Positions 1 through 6,692 of a stretch of DNA of 7,633 nucleotides are shown piece after piece (the first letter of the stretch is position 1; each line of letters starts with the position of its first letter). Under the pieces are notes generated by a model. That model did no database searches, was not told where the DNA came from, and saw only the letters and a list, made by a program, of their open reading frames with translations. Source of the DNA: Akkermansiaceae bacterium (lineage in GTDB: Bacteria > Verrucomicrobiota > Verrucomicrobiia > Verrucomicrobiales > Akkermansiaceae). The position numbers were made by a program, and so were the translations under genes. The stretch is taken from assembly GCA_025457805.1 (NCBI GenBank), contig JALOTR010000112.1, forward strand, positions 2,813 through 10,445, given 5' to 3'.

Positions 1-37
1 TCCCCCCGCCTCACAACTCCCCCCATCCCCCTGTCCC
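1..37 (+). promoter_or_regulatory. pyrimidine-rich leader before the sugar transferase gene
   Basis: The 37 bases before the first start codon are 31/37 pyrimidines, in C runs broken by a few purines. There is no purine-rich Shine-Dalgarno sequence before the ATG at 38. Such tracts can support S1-dependent or SD-independent initiation, but that is inference. The promoter of the operon and any upstream gene lie outside the window. Confidence 0.35.
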
Positions 38-1486
38 ATGATCCGACTTCGACACAAGTTGCTGATCCAGATGTTCCGTCTGTTTGATCAGTTCGCCCTG
101 GCTGCCACCGCGCTGGCCATCATTTATCTCAGACCTGAAATCGCCTTCCAAGGTGGAGACCGCAGCATGCTGTTGGAAGCCACGTTTCGGTTTGAGGATG
201 CCGTGGGCATGCTCATTCTAGCCGTGGGCTGGATCGGGATTTTCGACTACTTTATCCGTTACAAGGCGGATCGTCTCGTCGGGCTCAACACGCAGCTTCT
301 CAATCTGGTGAAGGCCACCTCCGTGGCGACCTTCTGGTTGATGGTTGTCTCGGCGATTTTCTCGGTGAAGAGTTTCAACATCCTCAACATCGCGATCTTC
401 TTTGGCGCGGTGACGGTGATTGGGATTTTCAGCCGGCTTTTCCTGCGCGTCCTTCTGCTGAGTGCGCGCAAGTCCGGATACAACTACCGCTATCTGCTGG
501 TCATCGGCGCCAATCAGCGCGCCTGTGAAGTTGCCAGCAAGATCGACAGCAAGGCGGAACTGGGATACAAAATCATCGGCTTCGTCGCGGAAACGGACGA
601 GGCCATGGAGGAGTGGCAGCAACGCAACCGGAGCAACCGCAAGGTGCTCGGCGTGCTGTCCGATCTGCGTGAGATTCTCACCCAAGAGCGGGTGGACGAA
701 GTGATCGTCTGCCTTCCTGTGGATGCGCGTTTCAGCGATATCACCCGCATCGTGCAACATGCGCGGGACCTCGGCATCGTGGTGCGCCTGATGCCGGATT
801 TTGCGGATGGCACGCTGTTGAGAAATCTTCATGTCGAGGAGTTCGAGGACGAGTATGTGGTCACCCTTTTCCGCGAGCAGATGCTTATCCAACTCCTGCT
901 CAAGCGGGTGATCGATACAGCGCTCTCGCTTGCCGTGCTCATCGTGCTGTTCCCCGTGATGGCCGTGGTCGCGCTGCTCATCAAGATCACCAGCCCCGGC
1001 CCGGTCCTGTTCGTGCAGAACCGCGTGGGCATGAACCAGCGCCAGTTCAAACTCTACAAATTCCGCTCGATGGTGGTGGATGCCGAGGAGCGCAAAAAGG
1101 AACTCGCGCACCTCAACGAGCGGGATGGTCCGGCCTTCAAGATCGAGAACGATCCGCGCATCACCCGCATCGGCCGTTTCATCCGCAAGACCAGCATCGA
1201 CGAGCTGCCGCAGTTGTTCAACGTGCTGAGCGGCGAGATGAGCCTGGTGGGACCGCGCCCGCCGTTGCCGGATGAGGTGAAGAAATACGAATGGCTCTTC
1301 CGCAAGCGCCTCTCCGTCAAGCCAGGCATCACCTGCATCTGGCAGATCAGCGGGCGCAACAATGTTTCCTTTGACCGCTGGATGCAGATGGACCACGAGT
1401 ATGTGGAAAACTGGTCGCTGCTTCTCGATCTGAAGATCCTTTTGAAAACCGTCCCCGCGGTGTTGTTGAGCCGCGGCGCGTCATGA
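38..1486 (+). CDS. exopolysaccharide biosynthesis polyprenyl glycosylphosphotransferase (WcaJ/WbaP-like initiating sugar transferase)
   Basis: This 482-residue membrane enzyme is expected to transfer a sugar-1-phosphate from a UDP-sugar to undecaprenyl phosphate at the inner membrane, the first step of repeat-unit assembly. Four hydrophobic segments are visible near residues 14-31, 55-73, 90-110 and 114-141. A Rossmann-like CoA_binding_3-type region follows at about 150-275 (RYLLVIGAN at 151-159). The C-terminal bacterial sugar transferase domain runs from about 287 to 480. It has the membrane-inserting KRVIDTALSLAV segment, KFRSM at 341-345, the catalytic-type Asp-Glu at D388/E389 (SIDELPQLFNVLSGEMSLVGPRP region) and KPGITCIWQISGRN from 428. 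Length and domain order match full-length WcaJ/WbaP-type enzymes. The ATG at 38 gives the complete N-terminal membrane domain. The stop overlaps the next start by ATGA. Sugar specificity (glucose, galactose or other) cannot be read from the sequence. Confidence 0.95.
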   Translation: MIRLRHKLLIQMFRLFDQFALAATALAIIYLRPEIAFQGGDRSMLLEATFRFEDAVGMLILAVGWIGIFDYFIRYKADRLVGLNTQLLNLVKATSVATFWLMVVSAIFSVKSFNILNIAIFFGAVTVIGIFSRLFLRVLLLSARKSGYNYRYLLVIGANQRACEVASKIDSKAELGYKIIGFVAETDEAMEEWQQRNRSNRKVLGVLSDLREILTQERVDEVIVCLPVDARFSDITRIVQHARDLGIVVRLMPDFADGTLLRNLHVEEFEDEYVVTLFREQMLIQLLLKRVIDTALSLAVLIVLFPVMAVVALLIKITSPGPVLFVQNRVGMNQRQFKLYKFRSMVVDAEERKKELAHLNERDGPAFKIENDPRITRIGRFIRKTSIDELPQLFNVLSGEMSLVGPRPPLPDEVKKYEWLFRKRLSVKPGITCIWQISGRNNVSFDRWMQMDHEYVENWSLLLDLKILLKTVPAVLLSRGAS

Positions 1487-1956
1487 TCGCCTCATCCACG
1501 GCCGGTCAGCGGCCGAAGGTTCTGGCCATTGCCTCCGGCGGTGGCCATTGGGTGCAATTGCTCCGTCTGCGGCCCGCCTTCGAGGGTTGCGATGTGGTGT
1601 TTGCCACCGTCCGTGAAGGATATCGCGGCGATGTCGCGGGTTCGGAGTTCCGCCTGATCCCGGACTCGAACCGCTGGAACAAGTTCGCCTTGCTGCGGAC
1701 TGCGTTTGCCGTGTTTTGTCTGATCCGCAAGGAGAAGCCGGACGTGGTGATCACAACAGGTGCCGCGCCGGGTTATTTCGGTGTGCGCATCGGCAAGTTC
1801 CTTGGCTCCCGCGTGGTGTGGGTGGACAGCGTGGCGAATGCGGAGGAGCTCTCGATGTCCGGCGAAAAGGCCGGCTCGTTTGTCGATCTTTGGCTCACCC
1901 AGTGGCCCCAACTCGCCCGTCCCGGGGGCCCGGAATATCTTGGAAACGTCTTATGA
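1483..1956 (+). CDS. Alg14/PssD-like glycosyltransferase membrane-anchor subunit
   Basis: The 157-residue product resembles Alg14 and bacterial PssD/EpsE-type proteins, which form the N-terminal, acceptor-side half of a two-subunit GT-B glycosyltransferase. Visible hallmarks are the glycine-rich start SGGGHWVQLLRL (residues 18-29), a Rossmann-type strand PDVVITTGAAPG (86-97), the VDSVANAEELSMSG segment (114-127) and TQWP near the C-terminus (139-142), ending in EYLGNVL. Length is typical for a separate Alg14-like subunit, so it is not a truncated enzyme. Its ATG overlaps the previous stop by 4 bp, and its own stop overlaps the next gene by 4 bp, so the two halves are probably made in equal amounts. 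No Shine-Dalgarno is seen, and coupling to upstream translation is the likely route of initiation. It would recruit the catalytic partner to the inner membrane. Confidence 0.88.
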   Translation: MIASSTAGQRPKVLAIASGGGHWVQLLRLRPAFEGCDVVFATVREGYRGDVAGSEFRLIPDSNRWNKFALLRTAFAVFCLIRKEKPDVVITTGAAPGYFGVRIGKFLGSRVVWVDSVANAEELSMSGEKAGSFVDLWLTQWPQLARPGGPEYLGNVL

Positions 1957-2435
1957 TTTTCGTGACTGTAGGAACCGACCTGCCATTCGACCGGATGGTG
2001 AAGGTCATCGATGACTGGGCGCGCCGCAACAACCGGCGCGATGTGTTCGCCCAGATTGGCGAAGGAGGCTGGGAGCCGGAGTTCATCAGCTTTTCTAACT
2101 TCCTCCAACCGCCGGAGTTTGTGGAGCGTTTCAAGTCCGCCAGTGTGATCATTTCCCACGCGGGCATGGGCACGATTCTCTCCGCCCTCCACTACGGCAA
2201 GCCGATCCTGGTGATGCCGAAGAAGGCCAGCCTTGGCGAACATCGGAACGAACACCAGACCGCCACCGCCAAGCGCATGCTGGAGATGGGAAATCTCAAT
2301 GTCGCGTTTGACGAGGATGAACTCCGTGAGCGGCTGGATCATCTCGATCAACTCGTGCAGCCCAAACGCATCGGCGATGCGGCGAGCGACAGTCTGGTGG
2401 CTGGACTGCGGAGTTTTATTTTCAAAGGCTGTTAG
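1953..2435 (+). CDS. Alg13/PssE-like glycosyltransferase catalytic subunit
   Basis: This 160-residue protein matches the GT28 C-terminal domain (Alg13/PssE type), which binds the UDP-sugar donor. It opens with MIFVTVGTDLPFDRM. It carries the donor-binding motif SHAGMGT (68-74), then GKPILVMPKK (82-91) and HRNEHQ (97-102), in the order expected for the family. It should pair with the product of the preceding gene to form one complete glycosyltransferase adding the second or a later sugar to the lipid-linked intermediate. The reading frame stays open upstream to 1716 but overlaps the Alg14-like gene. The ATG at 1953 inside the ATGA overlap starts exactly at the conserved first strand, so it is the preferred start. 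A weak GGAA lies about 8 bases upstream. The donor sugar is unknown. Confidence 0.9.
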   Translation: MIFVTVGTDLPFDRMVKVIDDWARRNNRRDVFAQIGEGGWEPEFISFSNFLQPPEFVERFKSASVIISHAGMGTILSALHYGKPILVMPKKASLGEHRNEHQTATAKRMLEMGNLNVAFDEDELRERLDHLDQLVQPKRIGDAASDSLVAGLRSFIFKGC

Positions 2436-2455
2436 ATTCATATCATCATCGTGGC

Positions 2456-2459
2456 AGGA
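2456..2459 (+). promoter_or_regulatory. possible ribosome binding site AGGA for the acyltransferase gene
   Basis: AGGA lies three bases before the ATG at 2463. It is the only recognisable Shine-Dalgarno-like motif next to a start in the window, although the spacing is short. It favours the ATG at 2463 over the in-frame GTG at 2451, which has no purine-rich site upstream. Confidence 0.35.
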
Positions 2460-2462
2460 AAA

Positions 2463-3005
2463 ATGGGCAAACTCGCAGGGTTTTTGGGATCGATTCTTGA
2501 TCCGAGATCCTACCTTCACGTGTTCCGCGTGATTCATTACTATGGTTACACCCATGTCCGCGAGCGGGGCAAAATCACCAAGGGTCCGGGCACGGGCATC
2601 GCGCCGAATGTTTCCTTCCGCAATGGAGCGCGCATCAAAATGGGCCGCGATTGCCACGTGGGAGAAAGATGTTATCTCTGGGCCGGTGACTCCACCGGTT
2701 GCATTGTGATGGGCGATTATGTGTCCATCGCTCCGGGAGTTTTCATTACCGCTTCCGACTATCAATTCGTGGAAGGCAAGCCCTTCCGCAGCCAACCGAA
2801 ACGCGAGCGGGACGTGCGCATCGGCAACGATGTGTGGCTCGGAGCCCGCGTGGTCGTCACCGCAGGTGTCACCATCGGGGACGGCTGCATCGTCGGTGCC
2901 GGAGCCGTGGTCACCAAGGACCTCGCGCCGGGCACCATCGCCGCGGGGGTTCCCGCCAAACCGATCGGGCGCCGGGAAAGCGCCGCCAACAACAAATCAT
3001 CATGA
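2463..3005 (+). CDS. hexapeptide-repeat (left-handed beta-helix) O-acyltransferase, WbbJ/WcaF/LacA-like
   Basis: The 180-residue product is probably a trimeric cytoplasmic acetyltransferase that decorates a sugar of the repeat unit using acetyl-CoA. Hexapeptide repeats with the [LIV]-G-x-x pattern run from about residue 45 to 150 (for example [11 protein letters not shown], then [37 protein letters not shown] at 118-154, given here only as landmarks). The conserved AGVPAKPIG closes the helix at 161-169. The external loop between coils lies at about 98-115. The usual catalytic histidine of this loop is not evident, since the sequence reads ASDYQF at 97-102. The start is chosen at the ATG with a nearby AGGA; GTG at 2451 would add four residues (MAGK). 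The gap to the previous stop is 27 bp, and its stop overlaps the next ATG by ATGA. The acceptor sugar and acyl group are unknown. Confidence 0.88.
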   Translation: MGKLAGFLGSILDPRSYLHVFRVIHYYGYTHVRERGKITKGPGTGIAPNVSFRNGARIKMGRDCHVGERCYLWAGDSTGCIVMGDYVSIAPGVFITASDYQFVEGKPFRSQPKRERDVRIGNDVWLGARVVVTAGVTIGDGCIVGAGAVVTKDLAPGTIAAGVPAKPIGRRESAANNKSS

Positions 3006-3958
3006 AAGCAGACGTCGCCATCGTCATCGTTTCCTATAACTCCGCCGAGTTCATTGGCGATTGCCTGGAGAGTGTGTTCGCGCAGCGCGATCATGTGAAC
3101 CAGCAAGTCATCGTGGTGGACAATGCGTCCAAGGACAACACGGTGGAGTTCATTCGCGAGAATTTCCCTGAGGTCGAGTTGCTGGTTCCCGGCAAGAACC
3201 TCGGCTTCGCCAAAGGAGTCAACTACGGCGCGGCCCATGCGGATGCGGAGTTTGTGCTATTGCTCAATCCGGACACGGTGATTCTCAATCATGCGGTGGA
3301 TGTGATTGTCGATTTCGCGAGAAAACATCCCGGCCATGGTTTGTATGGCGGCCGCACCCTCAAGCCGGATGGTTCGCTCGAACCTTCTTCGTGCTGGGGC
3401 GAGCCTACCTTGTGGAGCATGGCGATGTTCGGTCTGGGTCTCACGACCCTCGCACCAAAAAATCCGCTTCTGGATCCGGAATCGCTGGGCTCCTGGAAGC
3501 GCGACAGCGTGCGAGAAGTCGGTGTGATCACCGGTTGTTTCCTGCTTTCCCCGAAAACGGTTTGGGATGAGCTGGGTGGCATGGATGAGCGTTATTTCAT
3601 GTATGGCGAGGATGCGGACTTTGCGATGCGTGCGCGCGCTGCGGGTTACCGGCCTCTGCTCTGCCCGGATGCGGAGTTGGTCCATGAAGTGGGTCTTTGC
3701 TCGGAAACTCCGGTTCACAAAACACTCCTGCTTTATCGCGGGAAGGCCAGCCTGGTCCGCACCCACTGGGCCGGTCCGGCGAGGTGGTTGGGATTGTTTT
3801 TCCTCGCCGCAGGCACCGGTCTCCGCGCCGCACTCTCTGGCCTGGGTGCCGGCGCCGGACGCGATGGCGGCGGTCGGTGGCAAACCCTCTGGCGGGAGCG
3901 TGGCACGTGGTTGCGCGGCTATGGCAACGAAGCGGAAAAATCCCCGGTCGCGGGCTGA
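3002..3958 (+). CDS. family 2 glycosyltransferase (GT-A fold, rhamnosyltransferase WbbL-like)
   Basis: A 318-residue cytoplasmic or membrane-associated glycosyltransferase. Family 2 motifs appear in order: IVIVSYNS (7-14), [12 protein letters not shown] (36-47), [11 protein letters not shown] (66-76), the metal-binding DXD-equivalent LLLNPDT (86-92), [10 protein letters not shown] (175-184), and the catalytic-base region [24 protein letters not shown] starting at 194, with E203/D204. The GFAxGxN and NPD pattern is typical of WbbL-type enzymes that often use dTDP-rhamnose, but donor identity is only suggested. A hydrophobic stretch at about 259-285 may be amphipathic and hold the protein at the inner membrane. 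The frame is open upstream to 2699, but the ATG at 3002 lies in an ATGA overlap with the acyltransferase stop and directly precedes the first conserved strand, so it is chosen. No Shine-Dalgarno is visible. Confidence 0.92.
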   Translation: MKADVAIVIVSYNSAEFIGDCLESVFAQRDHVNQQVIVVDNASKDNTVEFIRENFPEVELLVPGKNLGFAKGVNYGAAHADAEFVLLLNPDTVILNHAVDVIVDFARKHPGHGLYGGRTLKPDGSLEPSSCWGEPTLWSMAMFGLGLTTLAPKNPLLDPESLGSWKRDSVREVGVITGCFLLSPKTVWDELGGMDERYFMYGEDADFAMRARAAGYRPLLCPDAELVHEVGLCSETPVHKTLLLYRGKASLVRTHWAGPARWLGLFFLAAGTGLRAALSGLGAGAGRDGGGRWQTLWRERGTWLRGYGNEAEKSPVAG

Positions 3959-3999
3959 GAAGGGCGTTTTCCGGATCGGATGTTTTCCATTTTCCCCAG

Positions 4000-4881
4000 A
4001 TGATCAGTGTCGTCATTCCCAGCTATCGGCGTCGCGATGGCATGCTTGCCTTGCTCGCGGATGTTTACCGACAGGAGGGGGTGGACTTCGAAGTGATCGT
4101 GGTGGACGACCGCTCTCCGGACGACAGCGTGGAGGCGATCCGCCGGGAGTTTCCGCAGGTGAAACTCATCGTCAACGAGGTCAACTCCGGCCCATCCGTC
4201 ACCCGCAACCGCGGAGTGAGGGAGGCGAAGGGCGAGATTGTTGTCGGATTCGATAGCGATGTGACCCTGCCGGATGCCAATCTGTTGGCAAAGGTGGAGG
4301 CAAGTTTCAAGGATGCCAGCGTCACGGGCGTGGCGATGCGGATTTTCAAACCGGATGGAAAATCCGAGGACGTCGGCCGCTGGTGGCATTCGCAGCCGAT
4401 CGGGACGCACGCGGATCAGCGCTTCGAGACATCGTATTTCAGCGGCACAGCCTATGCCTTCCGCCGCGAGGACATGCTGGCGGCGGGATTGTTTCCGGAA
4501 ATCCTCTACATGCACTATGAAGAGGTGGAACTCGCCTGGCGCATCATGGACGGTGGCGGGCGGATCATTCACGAACCGGAGCAGATCGTCATTCACCACG
4601 CCAATCCCGTCTCAAGGCGTGGCGAGGTGGAAGTGTTCCTCAAGCCCCGGAACCAGATTCTGATCGCCGCCTCCTGCCTGCCGATCCCGCAAGCGGCGGC
4701 CTACGCGTTGCCAAGAACCTCCTACCAGGCTTTCAAGGCATGCACCCACGGGCATTTCAAGGATTTCGTGAGAGCGATGATTTCGGCAATGAAACTGCTT
4801 CCGAAGCAGTGGTCTCTTCGCAAACCGCTGCGGGGAGAAACCTTGAGGCGCATCGGGGCCCTGAAGCAGGCATCTTCTTGA
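4000..4881 (+). CDS. family 2 glycosyltransferase (GT-A fold)
   Basis: The 293-residue product is a second GT2 enzyme, clearly different from its neighbour. Motifs are ISVVIPSYRRR (2-12), EVIVVDDRSPDDS (31-43), NSGPSVTRNRGVREAKGE (62-79), a true DXD metal site DSD at 85-87, YFSGTAYAFRRE (146-157), and the catalytic-base segment HYEEVELAWRI at 172-182, followed by HH at 199-200. It should add one sugar to the lipid-linked repeat unit on the cytoplasmic face. The frame is open upstream to 3697, but no plausible start codon lies between the previous stop (3956-3958) and 4000, and the ATG at 4000 opens directly on the conserved first strand. The 41-bp gap is short enough for the same transcript. 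No Shine-Dalgarno is seen. Donor and acceptor are not predictable. Confidence 0.93.
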   Translation: MISVVIPSYRRRDGMLALLADVYRQEGVDFEVIVVDDRSPDDSVEAIRREFPQVKLIVNEVNSGPSVTRNRGVREAKGEIVVGFDSDVTLPDANLLAKVEASFKDASVTGVAMRIFKPDGKSEDVGRWWHSQPIGTHADQRFETSYFSGTAYAFRREDMLAAGLFPEILYMHYEEVELAWRIMDGGGRIIHEPEQIVIHHANPVSRRGEVEVFLKPRNQILIAASCLPIPQAAAYALPRTSYQAFKACTHGHFKDFVRAMISAMKLLPKQWSLRKPLRGETLRRIGALKQASS

Positions 4882-4970
4882 TTGCTTCTCATTCCCCCTT
4901 GATCTTCTGGTTTTCCTGCACGTTCCTTCCTTCCCGCCCCTTGCCATCCCGGTTGTCTGTAAAAATCAGC

Positions 4971-4999
4971 TTGTCCAAGTTTGTTAATTATTTTAAATT
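4971..4999 (+). promoter_or_regulatory. candidate promoter for the secreted protein gene
   Basis: TTGTCC at 4971-4976 resembles a -35 box (4/6). It is followed after 17 bases by TAAATT at 4994-4999, or after 16 by TTAAAT, as a weak -10 box (4/6). The whole element lies in the only AT-rich stretch of the window, about 65-90 bases before the ATG at 5064. The match is modest, and AT-richness is the main support. Confidence 0.35.
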
Positions 5000-5004
5000 T
5001 TCAA
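4981..5004. repeat. imperfect AT-rich palindrome, possible operator
   Basis: The ends TTG and CAA and the inner AATT/AATT pair symmetrically around a centre at 4992/4993. The two T-T positions in each arm are unpaired but placed symmetrically, as in a protein-binding dyad. It overlaps the candidate -10 region, so a bound regulator could control the downstream gene. In AT-rich DNA such symmetry may also be chance. Confidence 0.3.
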
Positions 5005-5022
5005 CTGTAGTCCAGCATTGAG

Positions 5023-5038
5023 AGGGAGTCCCGTCCCT
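5023..5038 (+). repeat. small hairpin in the presumed 5' leader of the secreted protein gene
   Basis: AGGGA at 5023-5027 pairs with TCCCT at 5034-5038 around a 6-base loop. The stem is only 5 bp. It lies 25 bases before the start codon and could modestly affect the leader. Chance formation cannot be excluded. Confidence 0.2.
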
Positions 5039-5063
5039 GATTTATCCCTTACTTTTTGAAAAA

Positions 5064-6692
5064 ATGTCCCCAGCCACCAGCCAACGAGCCCGTCGAGTGC
5101 TCCAGTTTTTATTTGGTTTCACTTTCCTGCTGATGTTCGCGGGGAAGCAGTCCGCCACGGCGGCGACCTCGGTCACCAGCTACGGAATCACCTGGTTTTT
5201 TGCTGAAGATCGGCCCGTCGGCCAGTTCGCCAATGGCGATTGGTGGGTGGTGGGTCCTGTGACGATCACTGGAATCTCGCCAAATGACCCGGCGCCGACC
5301 GACAGCGTGGATATCCACGGGACCATGATCAACCCGGCGTTCAATACGAGCGGCACGGCAGGCTGGAATGCCCTTCAGGGATTCGACAGCCGGATCCGGG
5401 ACAGCAGTTATCAGGCAGGTTTGAATGTCGCCAAGAGACTCCCGGCGACTGTGGCTGCGGGGTCCTCCGTCATGTCGAGCAGGAGCGTGCTGGCGGCTGT
5501 GAGTGGAGACAACTCGCAGTTGGACGAGATCGCGATCCTTACCGTGGTGGCATCCGCTCCTGCCCCGGGAACTTTCAGACCACCCTACATCGGGACACAG
5601 AAACCGCTCACCTGGAACAAGAGCCAATTGCTTTATTCCCGCCTCAAGAAGCTCGCACCGGTGGGTTCGACACCCACGTTCGCCGCGACGGAGGCCCATT
5701 TTGCCCGGCCGATGATTGCCATGGGCCCCTCATGGACAGGCCGCTACATGCATCCCGTCCAGCACGACAGCCCGAACTACGGCCGCGAGATCGCGCACAA
5801 ATTGGGTGCTGGAATGCTGCTCCTCAATCTGAACTACACGGACGCGCAGAAGGAAACCTTGCTCATCCGGATGGTGCAGCGTGGAATTGATTTGTATGGC
5901 ATCCTCAATTCCGGCGGTGGCTGGTGGCCGGACGGTGGCCAGAACCATGGACGCAAAGGGTTCGTCGTCCTCGCAGGTGCAATCCTCAACGACAGCCAGA
6001 TCCTCGCCCGGGTCAACGGCGGTTTCCAGGAAGACGGGCAGCATTTCTACGTCAGCCAAGCGGATGTGACCCGTGCCCGTGAAGCAGGGAGAGAGCCTTA
6101 CACCGCCGCGATGATCGGGATGCCTGAGTGGGGTGAAAAACATTCGATCAATGCGGCCCGCGACGGTTCCCAATGGGTGATCAATTACCGGGATATCAAC
6201 GGGGTTTCCAACATGGGCGCGATCCTTGCTGCGCGAATCATGGGAATCGAGAGTCTCTGGAACCACCCCGCGACCTTTGATTATATGGATCGCTTCTATG
6301 CCATCGAAGCCGCGAACGTATCCACCTCGACCAACAGCATCCAGCCATTCGTCTCGAACATGTGGAAGGCCTATCGCGGAACAGGCTCGGGCATCACGCC
6401 TCCGCCGGTCACCACATTTGCAATCGGCGATCGCATCAGCACCATCCGCAACACCAATGTGCGGGCTACCGGAACCTTGACTGGCACGCTTTTGGGGGTG
6501 CAGCTCGCTGGCAATCTTGGAACCATCGTGGCCGGTCCGATCACTGCGGACAACATCACCTGGTGGCAGGTCAACTATGATACCGGGGCGGATGGATGGA
6601 GCGGCGCGGACAATTTCGCCAAGTCCAACATCGGTCCTCCCGCGCCCACACCACCGGCTCCACCGAGCGGCGTGATCGTCGGCGAGGATTGA
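5064..6692 (+). CDS. secreted protein of unrecognised family with C-terminal SH3-like domain, in exopolysaccharide locus
   Basis: A 542-residue exported protein. A Sec signal peptide is clear: RARR at 8-11, hydrophobic core about 12-27, and probable cleavage after ATA (residue 33). The N-terminal region (about 38-165) is likely beta-rich and opens with SYGITWFFAEDRPVGQFANG, followed by DWWVVGPVTITGISP. The middle (about 205-440) looks helical and has aromatic and polar patches such as HPVQHDSPNYGRE (230-242), GGGWWPDGGQNHGRKG (284-299) and MPEWGEKHS (353-361). This might be an alpha-helical toroid like those of polysaccharide lyases, but I cannot assign a family. Residues about 452-520 form a bacterial SH3-like domain (IGDRISTIRNTNVRATG, then WWQVNYDTGADGWS), and a Pro-rich tail ends the protein. 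It has no PEP-CTERM or LPXTG-like sorting signal. It is preceded by the AT-rich putative promoter. No Shine-Dalgarno is present; A-rich GAAAAA precedes the ATG. A polymer-binding or -modifying role is inferred from context. Confidence 0.85.
   Translation: MSPATSQRARRVLQFLFGFTFLLMFAGKQSATAATSVTSYGITWFFAEDRPVGQFANGDWWVVGPVTITGISPNDPAPTDSVDIHGTMINPAFNTSGTAGWNALQGFDSRIRDSSYQAGLNVAKRLPATVAAGSSVMSSRSVLAAVSGDNSQLDEIAILTVVASAPAPGTFRPPYIGTQKPLTWNKSQLLYSRLKKLAPVGSTPTFAATEAHFARPMIAMGPSWTGRYMHPVQHDSPNYGREIAHKLGAGMLLLNLNYTDAQKETLLIRMVQRGIDLYGILNSGGGWWPDGGQNHGRKGFVVLAGAILNDSQILARVNGGFQEDGQHFYVSQADVTRAREAGREPYTAAMIGMPEWGEKHSINAARDGSQWVINYRDINGVSNMGAILAARIMGIESLWNHPATFDYMDRFYAIEAANVSTSTNSIQPFVSNMWKAYRGTGSGITPPPVTTFAIGDRISTIRNTNVRATGTLTGTLLGVQLAGNLGTIVAGPITADNITWWQVNYDTGADGWSGADNFAKSNIGPPAPTPPAPPSGVIVGED

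Larger units (their letters stand above)
4882..5063. other. intergenic region between the glycosyltransferase block and the secreted protein gene
   Basis: This 182-bp gap is the longest in the window and holds no credible gene. Its first half (about 4885-4950) is rich in C and T. Its middle (4961-5010) is strikingly AT-rich against the GC-rich surroundings. Two dyads are seen in the middle: CTTG-TC-CAAG at 4970-4979 and an imperfect 24-bp palindrome at 4981-5004. A small hairpin AGGGA/TCCCT lies at 5023-5038. No strong intrinsic terminator (GC stem plus T run) was found after the stop at 4881. Confidence 0.6.

Noticed and set aside
218..1396. Long open frame on the - strand opposite the sugar transferase gene
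   Set aside because: Its translation is rich in His, Asp and Arg without domain signs. It mirrors a well-conserved + strand gene in GC-rich DNA, so it is a shadow frame.
1716..1952. N-terminal extension of the Alg13-like protein
   Set aside because: The extension lies wholly inside the Alg14-like gene in another frame, and the family's conserved start MIFVTVGT begins at 1953.
1773..2795. 340-codon open frame on the - strand
   Set aside because: It spans parts of three strongly supported + strand genes and shows no recognisable motif, so it is an antisense artefact of base composition.
2699..3001. N-terminal extension of the first GT2 enzyme
   Set aside because: It is low-complexity Arg/His-rich sequence overlapping the acyltransferase gene. 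The GT2 fold starts at the ATG at 3002.
3697..3999. N-terminal extension of the second GT2 enzyme
   Set aside because: It overlaps the 3' end of the preceding GT2 gene in another frame and has no conserved content. The family start matches ATG 4000.
4882..4960. Intrinsic terminator after the second GT2 gene
   Set aside because: The region is CT-rich but I found no GC stem followed by a T run.
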